This document shows, in pieces, positions 44,484-53,333 of a stretch of DNA of 64,000 bases. Both the position numbers and the translations under genes were made by a program. Source of the stretch: an uncultured Ruminiclostridium sp. (GTDB lineage Bacteria; Bacillota; Clostridia; Oscillospirales; Acutalibacteraceae); NCBI GenBank assembly GCA_902490005.1, contig CABUCM010000009.1:15833-79832 (forward strand), given 5' to 3'. Below the pieces are notes generated by a model. It was not told the origin of the DNA. It saw only the letters and a program-made list of their open reading frames with translations, and did not search any database. Positions within the stretch are counted from its first letter, which is position 1; every line of letters starts with the position of its first letter.

Positions 44484-46334
44484 TCACTCCTTTTCTTCCT
44501 GGCTGTGGATGCCCAGGGCTTTTAAATCCGCGCCGCACTGTGTGCAATACCCCATTCCCTCATAAAGCACTGAGCCGCATTGAGGGCAGAATTCCTCTAA
44601 CACCAAAAATTCCGCATCCGGCCGCCGCTTCCTGTGGGGCGCGCGCTGAAGCCAGAAAAGCAGCCCCCCTGCGGCCAGCAGAATGGCCAGCACTCCCGCG
44701 CCCGCTACCAGCCAAAAGACAGGATTCCAGTTTTTGTTTACTGCGGTTAGGACCACCACGCCCTTGGTTGGAATTGCTTTACCTGTCTGGGCCTGTTCTC
44801 CGTCAAAAGACTGGCTGCCGCCGGCGCTGTCCGACTGGAGAAACTCGTCGGGCGCCCGGCTGGAAAGATAGCGGTAGGTGGGACGGCCGGAAAAGCCTAT
44901 TTTTTTCAGAAAAGCGGAGAGGTCCAGCCGGTCCTCCAGGTTGTCGTAGGAGAAAGGCGCGAACCCGCCCTGCTGGGCAAAGGAAACCGTATTGCCGCCG
45001 CCGATAATGACCGCCTGGTCGCTGGTGATTTCCGCGGGGGAACCGGTAATGGTGGCGATGCATTGGCGGCCCCTTGTTTGAATATCGGTAAACTGGGTGG
45101 GCAGAGAGGAAAAATAATCTTTTGCCTTTTGAGGCCCGCCGTTGCTTCCGGCGAAGGAAAGGGTTAAAGTTCTTTGATATACGCCGCCGCCCTGGTCGGA
45201 AAGGGCCAGGCCCACGGCGGAAACGGCGTATTCGTTGCTGCTCTTCAAGGAAAGCTCCAGCAGGGAGACGTCGCCCTGAAAATGAAACTGGTTATCCTCT
45301 ACCGTACCGCCGGAGTCGATGGCCTCGCCGCCGTTTTTCAGGCTGACGTCGGAGATTCCCGAATGATCCTTGGTGTCCAGAGTATAAATTACAAAGGTTT
45401 TTCCTTCCCGGTTAGAGGGAAAGGAGGAAAAGTCCAGGGTTTCCCGGAACACATGCCGGGCGCTGAACAGAGTCTGCTCCGTAGAGGTAAACTCCGCCTG
45501 TGGAGCGTCGCTGTCCAAAGCCTGGCAGGTTAACGCGGAAAGCTCCGCGGCGTTTTTCGCGTCAAAAGACAAGGTGAAGACCCGGCCGGTAGAAATAGAT
45601 TCCCAACCGCTATTTCCATTTTTCGGCACCAAGGAATCCATATATTGCTCCAGCTTGTCTCCAAAGGTATCGCAGGCGTTTTGGGGAATCTGATAAGAAA
45701 TCGTCCGGCGGAAAGCGCCGTCAGCGAGAAGGTCGGTGTGCATGGTGATCTTGTCAATGGGCTGATAAGCGAGGGTGGATAGCTCCAGCGGTTCCCTGGC
45801 GGAAGTGATAGTGTTTCCTTGCTGGATTTCGCTTCCAGCAAGGGTGAACAAGGCCGTGTCTGACGAAAGCAGCCCCTCTTTTTTGGCCTGGGCGGTCAGC
45901 CAGCCCATCAGCTCCTGAGAGGTGAAGCCCTCTTGCAGGGACTGCCCCCGGGCGAATAGGCTGTCGGGGCTGGAATAATAAAGCGCCGGTTCGCGGCCCA
46001 GCAGGGCCGAAACCTTCTGGCGGTAGTCTGAGATGCTGCCAAACGTCAGAGTGAACCGGTAATTGGTATGAAACCGGCCTTGGTTTTTCTCAAAGGTGAG
46101 TTCCTTCGGGCAATGGAGGGAAAGGAAGGCGTCAAAGGCGGCTTCGCCGCCGTTAATCTTTTCCGAAAGGTCGCTGTTGGCGATGACGCAGTTCATTGTG
46201 CGGGTTCCAGAGCCATCAGGATTTAAGGCCAGCCGAGTATCCGGCTGGCGGGCGGAACAGCCGCAAAGCAGGCACAGCAGCACAAAAAAGAGAAGCGGCG
46301 GCAAAAGCCGCGCGGCATGCCGTTTTTGTTTCAT
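44484..46334 (-). CDS. Large lipoprotein with C-terminal membrane helix and zinc ribbon
   Basis: Start ATG 46334 with AGGAGGGG upstream; 616 residues. The N-end is a lipoprotein signal (LLCLLCGCSARQ). The long middle part has repeated beta-rich segments (TLDTKDHSGISDVSLKNGG, LSLKSSNEYAVSAVGLALSD) and is probably extracellular. Near residues 545-575 comes a TM helix (WLVAGAGVLAILLAAGGLLFWL), then a cytoplasmic zinc ribbon (CPQCG...CTQCG). A protein with both an N-terminal lipid anchor and an internal zinc ribbon is unusual. No function recognised. Confidence 0.8.
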   Translation of the reverse strand: MKQKRHAARLLPPLLFFVLLCLLCGCSARQPDTRLALNPDGSGTRTMNCVIANSDLSEKINGGEAAFDAFLSLHCPKELTFEKNQGRFHTNYRFTLTFGSISDYRQKVSALLGREPALYYSSPDSLFARGQSLQEGFTSQELMGWLTAQAKKEGLLSSDTALFTLAGSEIQQGNTITSAREPLELSTLAYQPIDKITMHTDLLADGAFRRTISYQIPQNACDTFGDKLEQYMDSLVPKNGNSGWESISTGRVFTLSFDAKNAAELSALTCQALDSDAPQAEFTSTEQTLFSARHVFRETLDFSSFPSNREGKTFVIYTLDTKDHSGISDVSLKNGGEAIDSGGTVEDNQFHFQGDVSLLELSLKSSNEYAVSAVGLALSDQGGGVYQRTLTLSFAGSNGGPQKAKDYFSSLPTQFTDIQTRGRQCIATITGSPAEITSDQAVIIGGGNTVSFAQQGGFAPFSYDNLEDRLDLSAFLKKIGFSGRPTYRYLSSRAPDEFLQSDSAGGSQSFDGEQAQTGKAIPTKGVVVLTAVNKNWNPVFWLVAGAGVLAILLAAGGLLFWLQRAPHRKRRPDAEFLVLEEFCPQCGSVLYEGMGYCTQCGADLKALGIHSQEEKE

Positions 46335-46436
46335 AAGACCCCTCCTTTGCTTTACAGAACTATTATACAATCTTTTGTGTTTCATTTCTACACAAACCTA
46401 ACATTTTGAGAAAATACGCATGTTTCGGCGTGATCC

Positions 46437-46811
46437 TCAAGCCGGCCCGTATAGTACGATCCGGCTTGGCTCGCCAAAAGAAAAGGCGTACAAAAAAGAA
46501 TCCCAGCCCATACCAAAGATTCCCACTATGAAAAGAAGCAGGAAGCACCCCAAGGGAAGCAGGGTCAATTTTTTATTCAGCCGGTGAAAATATTTGGTAA
46601 GCCAGATAAAGACAGGAACCACCATCAGCAGCCACAAAAGCAGAAAAACCACGCCGAGCATTACGGAAATGTCCGCTTCGCTTCTAAGGTCGTAGCCATA
46701 GCCCTTGCCATTTCCGGTAATACACAGAAAGGTGAAGCTGATCCAGATCGGGGAAAACAAGGCGGCGGCGCCCAGCCACAAAAATGCGAAAATAATTCTC
46801 GGCTTTTGCAT
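46437..46811 (-). CDS. Small membrane protein, unknown
   Basis: This 124-residue protein has three hydrophobic helices (about 7-30, 48-68, 84-103) with a glycine-rich loop between the first two. The ATG at 46811 has AGGAGAA upstream. No family recognised. It is transcribed in the same direction as the zinc-ribbon lipoprotein, but a 100-base gap separates them. Confidence 0.6.
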   Translation of the reverse strand: MQKPRIIFAFLWLGAAALFSPIWISFTFLCITGNGKGYGYDLRSEADISVMLGVVFLLLWLLMVVPVFIWLTKYFHRLNKKLTLLPLGCFLLLFIVGIFGMGWDSFLYAFSFGEPSRIVLYGPA

Positions 46812-46928
46812 AGCTATTCTCCTAAAGTCTAATGAAATTTTCTGTTTGCTCTATTTTACTACGTTTTACCGGGATTTTCAAATTTAACAGGGTTTTATAA
46901 GAATCCAGGCGTTTTCTGTCGGCGCGTC

Positions 46929-46957
46929 TTGGAACCCGATTCTTTTTGTGCTATAAT
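46929..46957 (+). promoter_or_regulatory. Promoter of the 47-49.4 kb operon
   Basis: TTGGAA (46929-46934) and a perfect TATAAT (46952-46957) with a 17-base spacer. Confidence 0.75.
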
Positions 46958-47017
46958 AACCACAGAAATGCCATTTTCGATTCGCCGCCAGGCTGGGCGA
47001 AGAAGGGAGTTATCGGT

Positions 47018-48193
47018 ATGGTTGTGGTGGATATCAGAAATATTTTTGCCGTGAGGAATGTGGAAATCATCGAAATCAACGATGATTTTATTTATTACGC
47101 AGAGGAAAAAAAGGAAGAGGGCCACAACAATCTGTTTTTGCTGGAGTATAACCGGGTATCCAAGCGGGAGCGGGTAGTGACCCATTATTCTTTAGACGAC
47201 CCCACTTTTGTACAGCATCTTTTCAGCTTTTCAGACAGCATAGTCCTGCTGCTGGAGAACGGGGGGGACAGCGTGTGGATTTTCCGGGTGGATAAAAACA
47301 CCGGGGAGGAAACCGCCCGGATGAAGGTGAAGCTTGTCGGCGGTTTTTCCGACTGCAAGGCTTTGGATAAAGGGCATATCCTCCTTTGGACCACGGCAAA
47401 TGAGGAGTATAAGGAATTGTTCGCCAAGTACCAGGAGAAAACGGGCCACGCCCGGATCGCTTATCTTCACGACCTGGACACCACGGAAAAATACTTAATC
47501 AAGGATCAAATCCTTTGCCGGCTCAGCGGGGAGGATATTGTCCTCTACCGGCAGGAGGGGGAACACCGGGCTTTGCTGCTGAACCCCTATGGGGATGAAG
47601 AACACAAGGAAAAGTGTTATAAAAACGCCAGGTGGATCAGCCAGCCGGTGTGCGACTACATTTGGGATGGAAGCGTTTCCGGCATATTGTCTGAAATAAT
47701 CCAGGGCAAGGGCGCCCTGTCTCTGAAAAAGCTGGTCACCGCCGGCATCGAGGGCTTGGCCCGCTATACCGGCATGGATCAAAGCTATGTGTATTTCCGC
47801 GCCAGGCATTTTCCCACAAACAGCGAGTGCGTCTGCCGCTGTGAGAAAGCCTCCGGTAAAGTGGATGTGGCGGCCCAGCTGCCCTTTGACCAAGAGGGCT
47901 GCTATTACCACATGGATATTAAGGAGTGCAAGGTTTACCGGATCACCGAGGGGGAGGAAACCTGCCTGGTGGAAGGGGTTGTGAACAGCGGCGTCCGGGG
48001 AGAATATCAAAAGCAGCTGGGTGAGTTTATCAGCTGTGTGGAAGACCGGTTCCTTATTACCCAGAAGGTGATGACGGACAGCCAGGGGCAATACGAGTTT
48101 GAGTACCATTCTATCTGCGACACCAAGAAAAAAACGGAGGAAAGCTTCGAGTGTAAATGCGTGGTGAGCAAAAACACTCTTGTGCTGTATTGA
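47018..48193 (+). CDS. Uncharacterised soluble protein, possibly beta-propeller-like
   Basis: ATG 47018 is preferred because GAAGGGAG lies just upstream; 391 residues. There is no signal peptide or membrane helix. Many short alternating hydrophobic strands with turns (DFIYYAEEKKEEGHNNLFLLEY, DSVWIFRVDKNTGEE, SYVYFRARHFPTNSEC) suggest a repeated beta-sheet structure. I do not recognise a family. It starts an operon with a CPBP protease and a DUF308 membrane protein, three bases before the former. Confidence 0.7.
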   Translation: MVVVDIRNIFAVRNVEIIEINDDFIYYAEEKKEEGHNNLFLLEYNRVSKRERVVTHYSLDDPTFVQHLFSFSDSIVLLLENGGDSVWIFRVDKNTGEETARMKVKLVGGFSDCKALDKGHILLWTTANEEYKELFAKYQEKTGHARIAYLHDLDTTEKYLIKDQILCRLSGEDIVLYRQEGEHRALLLNPYGDEEHKEKCYKNARWISQPVCDYIWDGSVSGILSEIIQGKGALSLKKLVTAGIEGLARYTGMDQSYVYFRARHFPTNSECVCRCEKASGKVDVAAQLPFDQEGCYYHMDIKECKVYRITEGEETCLVEGVVNSGVRGEYQKQLGEFISCVEDRFLITQKVMTDSQGQYEFEYHSICDTKKKTEESFECKCVVSKNTLVLY

Positions 48194-48196
48194 TTT

Positions 48197-48874
48197 ATGG
48201 AGAAAGGGAAAGCTTCCGGCGGCCTTTTGGGCCTTGCGCTCAGCTATGTTTGGCTGGCGTCCCTTTGGAGCCTTTATCGGCTGTGGGGGCAAAATTTGCT
48301 GTATGGGGCCCTGCCGGAGGTTCCGGCGGCGTTGGCGGAGGGCGCTATCAAGCTTGTGATATACGGGCTTCCCGTGCTGGTTCTGGTGAAAACGAAAAAA
48401 GCGGCGCTGGCGGCGCCTGCAAACCGGTGGCTCCGTTTTAACCGGGCAACCGTTACGGTGGGGCTGGGCGGCGGCGCCTTGTTCCTGGCGTTTTTTCTGC
48501 TGATGAACCTAATGAAAAACGGAATGCAGGGACTTGACTTTCACTCTCCCGGCGCGGGGGAAATCCTTTCCACAGTGCTGTTCGCGGGATTGACCGAGGA
48601 GCTGTTTTTCCGGGGCCTGCTGCTGAATTCCCTGATGACCAGGCTTTCCTTTGTGAAAGCCGACGTGATCGCCGCCTTGGCGTTTGCGCTGATTCATCTT
48701 CCAAGCTGGCTTTCGTCCGGCGGGGTTCATCCGGCGGCGCTTTTGGCCAATATCGTTTCGGTGTTTGTGGTGGGTCTGCTGCTGGGCGGCGTGTTTGAAA
48801 AGTCCAGAAACCTGTGGGGGCCGTTTCTCTTTCATGCCCTTTATAATTTTGCCGTCGTCTTTTTGGCGGTGTAA
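48197..48874 (+). CDS. CPBP-family intramembrane metalloprotease
   Basis: The 225-residue membrane protein has the CPBP/CAAX-like motifs: EELFFRG (E134-E135...R), FALIHLPSW (His) and FLFHALYNF (His, Asn) that make the metal site within the bilayer. About six to eight helices are expected. Bacterial members process bacteriocins, signals or unknown substrates. It directly follows the unknown 391-residue protein gene and precedes a DUF308 gene. Confidence 0.92.
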   Translation: MEKGKASGGLLGLALSYVWLASLWSLYRLWGQNLLYGALPEVPAALAEGAIKLVIYGLPVLVLVKTKKAALAAPANRWLRFNRATVTVGLGGGALFLAFFLLMNLMKNGMQGLDFHSPGAGEILSTVLFAGLTEELFFRGLLLNSLMTRLSFVKADVIAALAFALIHLPSWLSSGGVHPAALLANIVSVFVVGLLLGGVFEKSRNLWGPFLFHALYNFAVVFLAV

Positions 48875-48888
48875 GGAGGCGTATTACT

Positions 48889-49428
48889 ATGGATAAAATG
48901 CTCAAGCGTCTGAAATGGACGGAGATATTGGAAGGAGCCTTGGTTGCCCTGGCGGGCCTGGCCTGCGTGATTTTCCCCGGTATATTGGCCAACATGTTTT
49001 CTTTTCTCATTGGGGCGGTGACCCTGGTGATCGGCATCTGTCAGATTTTTCAATGCTTTGTGGAAAAGAAATACCTTTCTTTTCCAACTTTAAAGCTTAT
49101 CATAGGGATCGTATTCTTGGTGTTCGGCGCCGCCTTTTTACTCCACCGCAGCGCGCCCATTACGATTTTTGCCGTGATTACCGGCATTGTAGTGCTGGTG
49201 CTGGGCGCGGTGAAAATGAACGAGGCGATCAAGGCGCGGGAGCGGAAAAAGCCTTATCTATGGCTGTTCATACAAAGCGCGGTTCACATCGCCTTCGGCT
49301 TTTTGCTGGTGATTAACCCGACCTCAGGAACCAGCCTGTGGATTGTGCTGATGGGGTGTTACCTGATTTATTTGGGATTAACCCTGGTGGTCACCGCGGC
49401 CCTTTCTAAATATGAGATTACAAAATAA
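48889..49428 (+). CDS. DUF308/HdeD-like membrane protein
   Basis: The 179-residue protein has six helices arranged as three pairs, the HdeD pattern (LEGALVALAGLACVIFPGIL ... FLIGAVTLVIGICQIF), with AAGGAGG before the ATG. In E. coli HdeD is linked with acid stress; the role in Clostridia is unknown. It ends the operon; a strong terminator follows. Confidence 0.85.
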   Translation: MDKMLKRLKWTEILEGALVALAGLACVIFPGILANMFSFLIGAVTLVIGICQIFQCFVEKKYLSFPTLKLIIGIVFLVFGAAFLLHRSAPITIFAVITGIVVLVLGAVKMNEAIKARERKKPYLWLFIQSAVHIAFGFLLVINPTSGTSLWIVLMGCYLIYLGLTLVVTAALSKYEITK

Positions 49429-49436
49429 GAATTCAA

Positions 49437-49475
49437 AAAAGCGCCGGGCGTCTTTGAGACGCCCGGCGCTTTTTG
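49437..49475. terminator. Terminator separating the operon from the restriction system
   Basis: AGCGCCGGGCGTCT and its complement form a 14-base stem, flanked by A6 and T5. Confidence 0.9.
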
Positions 49476-49490
49476 CTGGGATGGTTTCTC

Positions 49491-49541
49491 TTGAAAAATT
49501 GAAAAAGGATGGTATACTGATAAAAAGGATGTTTTGGGATG
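49491..49541 (+). promoter_or_regulatory. Promoter of the FokI-like system with three GGATG sequences
   Basis: TTGAAA (49491-49496) and TATACT (49513-49518), spacer 16. GGATG occurs at 49507-49511 (inside the spacer), 49527-49531 and 49537-49541 (in the leader), all in the same orientation, and again at 49619-49623 in the coding region. GGATG is the FokI recognition sequence, so methylation of its own promoter is possible. Confidence 0.7.
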
Positions 49542-49553
49542 TGAGGTTATACT

Positions 49554-51548
49554 ATGAGGTTTATCGGCGGCAAAACGTTACTGCTTAATCAAATCAAACA
49601 GGTCGTTCGGGAAAACACGGATGGGACGGAACGGGTGTTCTGCGATATATTTTCCGGCACCGGCACGGTAGCGCGGTATTTTAAACCGGACTATGAGATC
49701 CTTTCCAACGACCTACTTCATTTTTCCTATGTGATTCAAAAGGCCACCATTGAAAATAACAGCGCCCCAAAATTCTCCAAGCTGAAGCAGATCGGCATTT
49801 TAGACCCCTTTACGTTTTTAGAGGAGACGAGGATTCCCGATTTTCAGGCGGATCCGGAGCAATTTTTCATTACCCGGCATTATTCCCCTAACGAGGGGTG
49901 CGATCGAATGTACCTGTCGCCTCAGAACGCCAAAAGGATCGATTTTATCCGGAACACCATCGAATCCTGGAGAACCGCGGGCCTGCTGAACGAAAACGAG
50001 TATTACTACCTTTTGGCCGGGCTGATCGAGGGCGTGCCCTTTGTTTCCAATATCACCGGCACCTACGGCGCTTATTTAAAGCAGTGGGACAAAAGGGCCT
50101 ATAAGGATTTTAGCATGATCCGCCTGGAGGTGGTGGATAACGGATATCAAAACCATTGCTTCAACCAGGATTCCAACCAGTTGATCCGGGAGATCGAAGG
50201 AGATATTCTATACCTGGACCCCCCTTATAACAGCAGGCAGTACGCCCCCAATTATCACCTGCTGGAAACCATTTCCCGTTACGACCGGCCCGAGATTTCC
50301 GGGGTGACGGGTATGCGCCCCTATGAGGATCAGAAATCCTCCTTTTGCGTGAAAAGCCAGGTGTCAGAGGCATTTGAGGAGCTGGTTGACCGGGCAAAAT
50401 TCGACCACCTTGTGCTGAGCTACAGCACCGAGGGCCTGATGTCCGCCCAGGAAATTGAACGGGTGCTGAAAAAACGGGGACTGGAAAGCAGCTATCGAAG
50501 ATATGACATCCCCTATAAAAAGTACAAAAGCAAAATTCCCAGCGGGGAGAACGAGCTGAAGGAATACATTTTTTACGTCCGGAAAAAAATCCGGCATACC
50601 AGGGTGTTTCAGGTTCGGGCCAATCCACCGCGCAATAAGGCGGCGGCCACCAAAAAATATCTGAAAAGCCCCTTGAATTACATCGGGGGAAAATATAAGC
50701 TGCTGCCCCAGATCATGCCGCTGTTTCCCAAGGAGATTTCCACCTTTGTGGATTTGTTTTCCGGCGGCGCCAACGTGGCCATCAATGTTTCGGCGGACCG
50801 GATTGTGTGCAACGATATCAATTCCAAAATTATCGGGCTGTTCCGGGCGCTTCAGACCACGGATTTGGAAACCATTCTGCGTAGAATCGACTGTAATATT
50901 GAAAAGTATCAGCTTTCCAAGGAAAACCAGCGGGGCTTTCTGAAATTCCGCGAGGATTATAACCGCACCGGGGACCCTATCGATCTTTATACCCTGACCT
51001 GCTTTTCCTTTAATTATCAGTTCCGGTTCAATAACCAGCTGGAATATAACAATCCCTTTGGCCGGAACCGGAGCCAGTTTTCCCAGCAGATGCGGAGCAA
51101 CCTAATTGCTTTCGTGGAAAAGCTGCAAAGCAGCCCGATATTTTTTGAGAACATGGACTTTACCCAGTTTACCCTGGAGGGCCTGGGCCCTCAGGATATG
51201 ATTTACTGCGACCCGCCGTATTTAATCACCACCGGTTCCTATAACGACGGCAACCGGGGGTTCCAGGACTGGAACCGGGAAAAAGAGCTTCAGCTGCTGG
51301 CGTTTTTGGACAGGGCCAATGAAAAAAACATTCGGTTTGCCCTTTCCAACGTCATCGAGCATAAGGGGCAAACCAACGAACTGCTTTTAGCCTGGAGCAA
51401 GCGTTATCGTGTGATCGAGTTAACCTCCAGCTATTCCAATTCCAGCTACAACACCCAAAGGGGCAGCAGCAGGGAGGTTTTGATTGTAAATTACGATAAG
51501 GAGGGATTCTATGATTCATCTCATCCACACCGAAGCAAAAAGGTTTAG
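49554..51548 (+). CDS. FokI-type double-domain adenine DNA methyltransferase
   Basis: The 664-residue protein is two fused D12-class N6-adenine methyltransferases, as in M.FokI (about 647 residues), where one half methylates GGATG and the other CATCC. N-terminal domain: start RFIGGKTLLL, FSGTGTVARYF (SAM) and LDPPYNSRQYAPNYHLLET with the catalytic D222. C-terminal domain from about residue 365: SPLNYIGGKYKLLPQIM, FVDLFSGGANVAIN and CDPPY at D553. The order and spacing equal M.FokI (DPPY near 218 and 548). It overlaps the nuclease gene by 38 bases, so the two are coupled, methyltransferase first. Confidence 0.93.
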   Translation: MRFIGGKTLLLNQIKQVVRENTDGTERVFCDIFSGTGTVARYFKPDYEILSNDLLHFSYVIQKATIENNSAPKFSKLKQIGILDPFTFLEETRIPDFQADPEQFFITRHYSPNEGCDRMYLSPQNAKRIDFIRNTIESWRTAGLLNENEYYYLLAGLIEGVPFVSNITGTYGAYLKQWDKRAYKDFSMIRLEVVDNGYQNHCFNQDSNQLIREIEGDILYLDPPYNSRQYAPNYHLLETISRYDRPEISGVTGMRPYEDQKSSFCVKSQVSEAFEELVDRAKFDHLVLSYSTEGLMSAQEIERVLKKRGLESSYRRYDIPYKKYKSKIPSGENELKEYIFYVRKKIRHTRVFQVRANPPRNKAAATKKYLKSPLNYIGGKYKLLPQIMPLFPKEISTFVDLFSGGANVAINVSADRIVCNDINSKIIGLFRALQTTDLETILRRIDCNIEKYQLSKENQRGFLKFREDYNRTGDPIDLYTLTCFSFNYQFRFNNQLEYNNPFGRNRSQFSQQMRSNLIAFVEKLQSSPIFFENMDFTQFTLEGLGPQDMIYCDPPYLITTGSYNDGNRGFQDWNREKELQLLAFLDRANEKNIRFALSNVIEHKGQTNELLLAWSKRYRVIELTSSYSNSSYNTQRGSSREVLIVNYDKEGFYDSSHPHRSKKV

Positions 51549-53283
51549 AACCTTTGGCTGGGTGCAGGACCCCAGCGATTTCCGCAGCCTGTGCGGCGTG
51601 GTGGCCGTTTTTGACGAAAATTCCTCAAAGCATCAGGAGCTTGCCGCCCGGGTGATCCCCAATCTGGTAGAGGAGCGGGATGGGCGGCAGGCCCTGCTGG
51701 ACGCCTTAAACCAGAGACCGCTGAGAATCAAATACGCCCATCTGGTGGGCACCTCTTTCACACCCCGCGGCGCCGCACGGTGCAACGGTATTGTCCAGGC
51801 GGCGGTGAAGGGCCAAGTGCGGCCCTTTATCGGGGACTGGCCGGCGGATAATTTTGTCCGCTGGGCCCAGGCTTTGGGCTTTCTTCAATATGATTATCAG
51901 GACGACGCTTTTGAGATTACGGAAGCGGGAAAGGCTTTATCCCAAGCAAGGACAACAGGCGATAGCCTGAACCCCAAGGAAAAAGAGCTGCTGACCGCCG
52001 CTGTTTTGGCTTATCCCCCGGCGGTGCGGGTTTTAAGCCTGCTGGCGGAGGGGGAAGGAGCCCATTTGACCAAATTTGAGCTAGGCGGGCAGCTGGGCTT
52101 CGTGGGAGAGGACGGCTTTACCAGCCTGCCTCAAACGGTGCTGGTGCGGTCGCTGGCGGCCTTGGAGAACGCCAAAGATAAAAATAAGATGAAAACGGAT
52201 TGGGACGGCTCTTCTGATAAATACGCCCGTATGATTGCCAAATGGCTGGAAAAGCTGGGCCTGGTGGAGCAGGTATCAAAACCGGTGAAGGTAACGCTGG
52301 CGGGGAAGGAATATACGGAATCCATTGGCCAGGCATATCTCATCACCGGGGCTGGGCTTGCCGCCCTGAACCGGACCCTGGGCCGCAGCCGTCACAAGAG
52401 GATTCCCAAAAACGTTTCCTTCGAGATGATGGCTACCAAGGGGGAGGACAGGGAATACCTGAGGACCAGAAGGACCTATGTGCTGAAGGCGGTGTCCGAA
52501 AGCAGGGGAGCCATATCCTATGCCGATATCAAAAACCGCTTGAAAACGGCGGGGCTGGAGGAGGACGAGGCCACGGTAAAGGACGACGTTCAGGGCCTGA
52601 TTCACATCGGGCTGAATATCGCCGCCGGAGAACGGGAGTGCGCCTGGAAGGACGAGATCAACGACTTTACGCTGCCGCTGCCTAAAGAGCTGTCCAAATC
52701 CGACCTGCTGGAAACCAAGGAGGATCTGCGGAAAACGCTGAAGCATATTTCTCACGGATATTTATCCCTGGTGGATTTGGCTTACGACAGCAAACAAAAC
52801 CGCCTGTTTGAAATGAAGGTCATCGAGCTGCTCACCGAGGAATGCGGCTTTCAGGGGCTCCACTTAGGCGGCAGCCGTAAGCCGGATGGCGTGCTGTTTA
52901 CCGCCGGGCTTCTCAATAATTATGGGATCATCATTGACACCAAGGCCTATTCGTCCGGCTACAACCTGCCGATTTCCCAGGCGGACGAAATGGAGCGGTA
53001 TGTCCGGGAAAACCAGACCCGGGATAAAAAGGTGAATCCTAACTGTTGGTGGGAGCATTTTGGCGGGGGTCTGGGGCCGTACTATTTCCTGTTTGTTTCC
53101 GGCCACTTTATTGGAAATTTTCAAACCCAGCTGGAACGGATCAGCCTGAACACCGGCGTCAAGGGAGCGGCAGTGGGCATTTCCCAGCTTCTGCTGCTGG
53201 CGGACGCTGTGCGGGGCGGGGCAAAGGATCTGGAACAATTGGAAACGCAAATGTTCCAGAACAAGGAGTTCCTTTTTTCCTGA
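51511..53283 (+). CDS. FokI homologue, type IIS restriction endonuclease
   Basis: This 590-residue protein aligns end to end with FokI (about 580). The N-terminal recognition part (RTFGWVQ..., LVGT...PR, WAQALGF, LTKFELGGQLGF.GEDGFTSLP, WDGSSDKYARMI) is followed by the cleavage domain with SRKPDG (D459) and IIDTKAY (D476, K478), which match FokI D450, D467 and K469 with the same spacing. The dimer residues are also kept (D492, R496). Of the FokI base-contacting residues I recall, Q19, R86, W110, K237 and R240 are kept, but Asn13, Asn217 and Glu220 are replaced by D20, T229 and D232. Cutting outside the site (9/13-type) is expected; the recognised sequence may be GGATG or a variant. Confidence 0.95.
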   Translation: MIHLIHTEAKRFRTFGWVQDPSDFRSLCGVVAVFDENSSKHQELAARVIPNLVEERDGRQALLDALNQRPLRIKYAHLVGTSFTPRGAARCNGIVQAAVKGQVRPFIGDWPADNFVRWAQALGFLQYDYQDDAFEITEAGKALSQARTTGDSLNPKEKELLTAAVLAYPPAVRVLSLLAEGEGAHLTKFELGGQLGFVGEDGFTSLPQTVLVRSLAALENAKDKNKMKTDWDGSSDKYARMIAKWLEKLGLVEQVSKPVKVTLAGKEYTESIGQAYLITGAGLAALNRTLGRSRHKRIPKNVSFEMMATKGEDREYLRTRRTYVLKAVSESRGAISYADIKNRLKTAGLEEDEATVKDDVQGLIHIGLNIAAGERECAWKDEINDFTLPLPKELSKSDLLETKEDLRKTLKHISHGYLSLVDLAYDSKQNRLFEMKVIELLTEECGFQGLHLGGSRKPDGVLFTAGLLNNYGIIIDTKAYSSGYNLPISQADEMERYVRENQTRDKKVNPNCWWEHFGGGLGPYYFLFVSGHFIGNFQTQLERISLNTGVKGAAVGISQLLLLADAVRGGAKDLEQLETQMFQNKEFLFS

Positions 53284-53295
53284 GGAAAAGGGTAA

Positions 53296-53333
53296 AAAGA
53301 AGGACGAAGCCTTAACTGGCTTCGTCCTTCTTT
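53296..53333. terminator. Bidirectional terminator after the restriction gene
   Basis: AAAGAAGGACGAAGCC pairs perfectly with its complement around a 6-base loop; T tracts on both strands. Its end touches the stop of the minus-strand CorC-like gene. Confidence 0.88.

Noticed and set aside
44411..45007. A 198-codon plus-strand frame rich in Arg and Pro
   Set aside because: It is the shadow of the zinc-ribbon lipoprotein and Smr genes in a GC-rich part, with no ribosome site and no recognisable domain.
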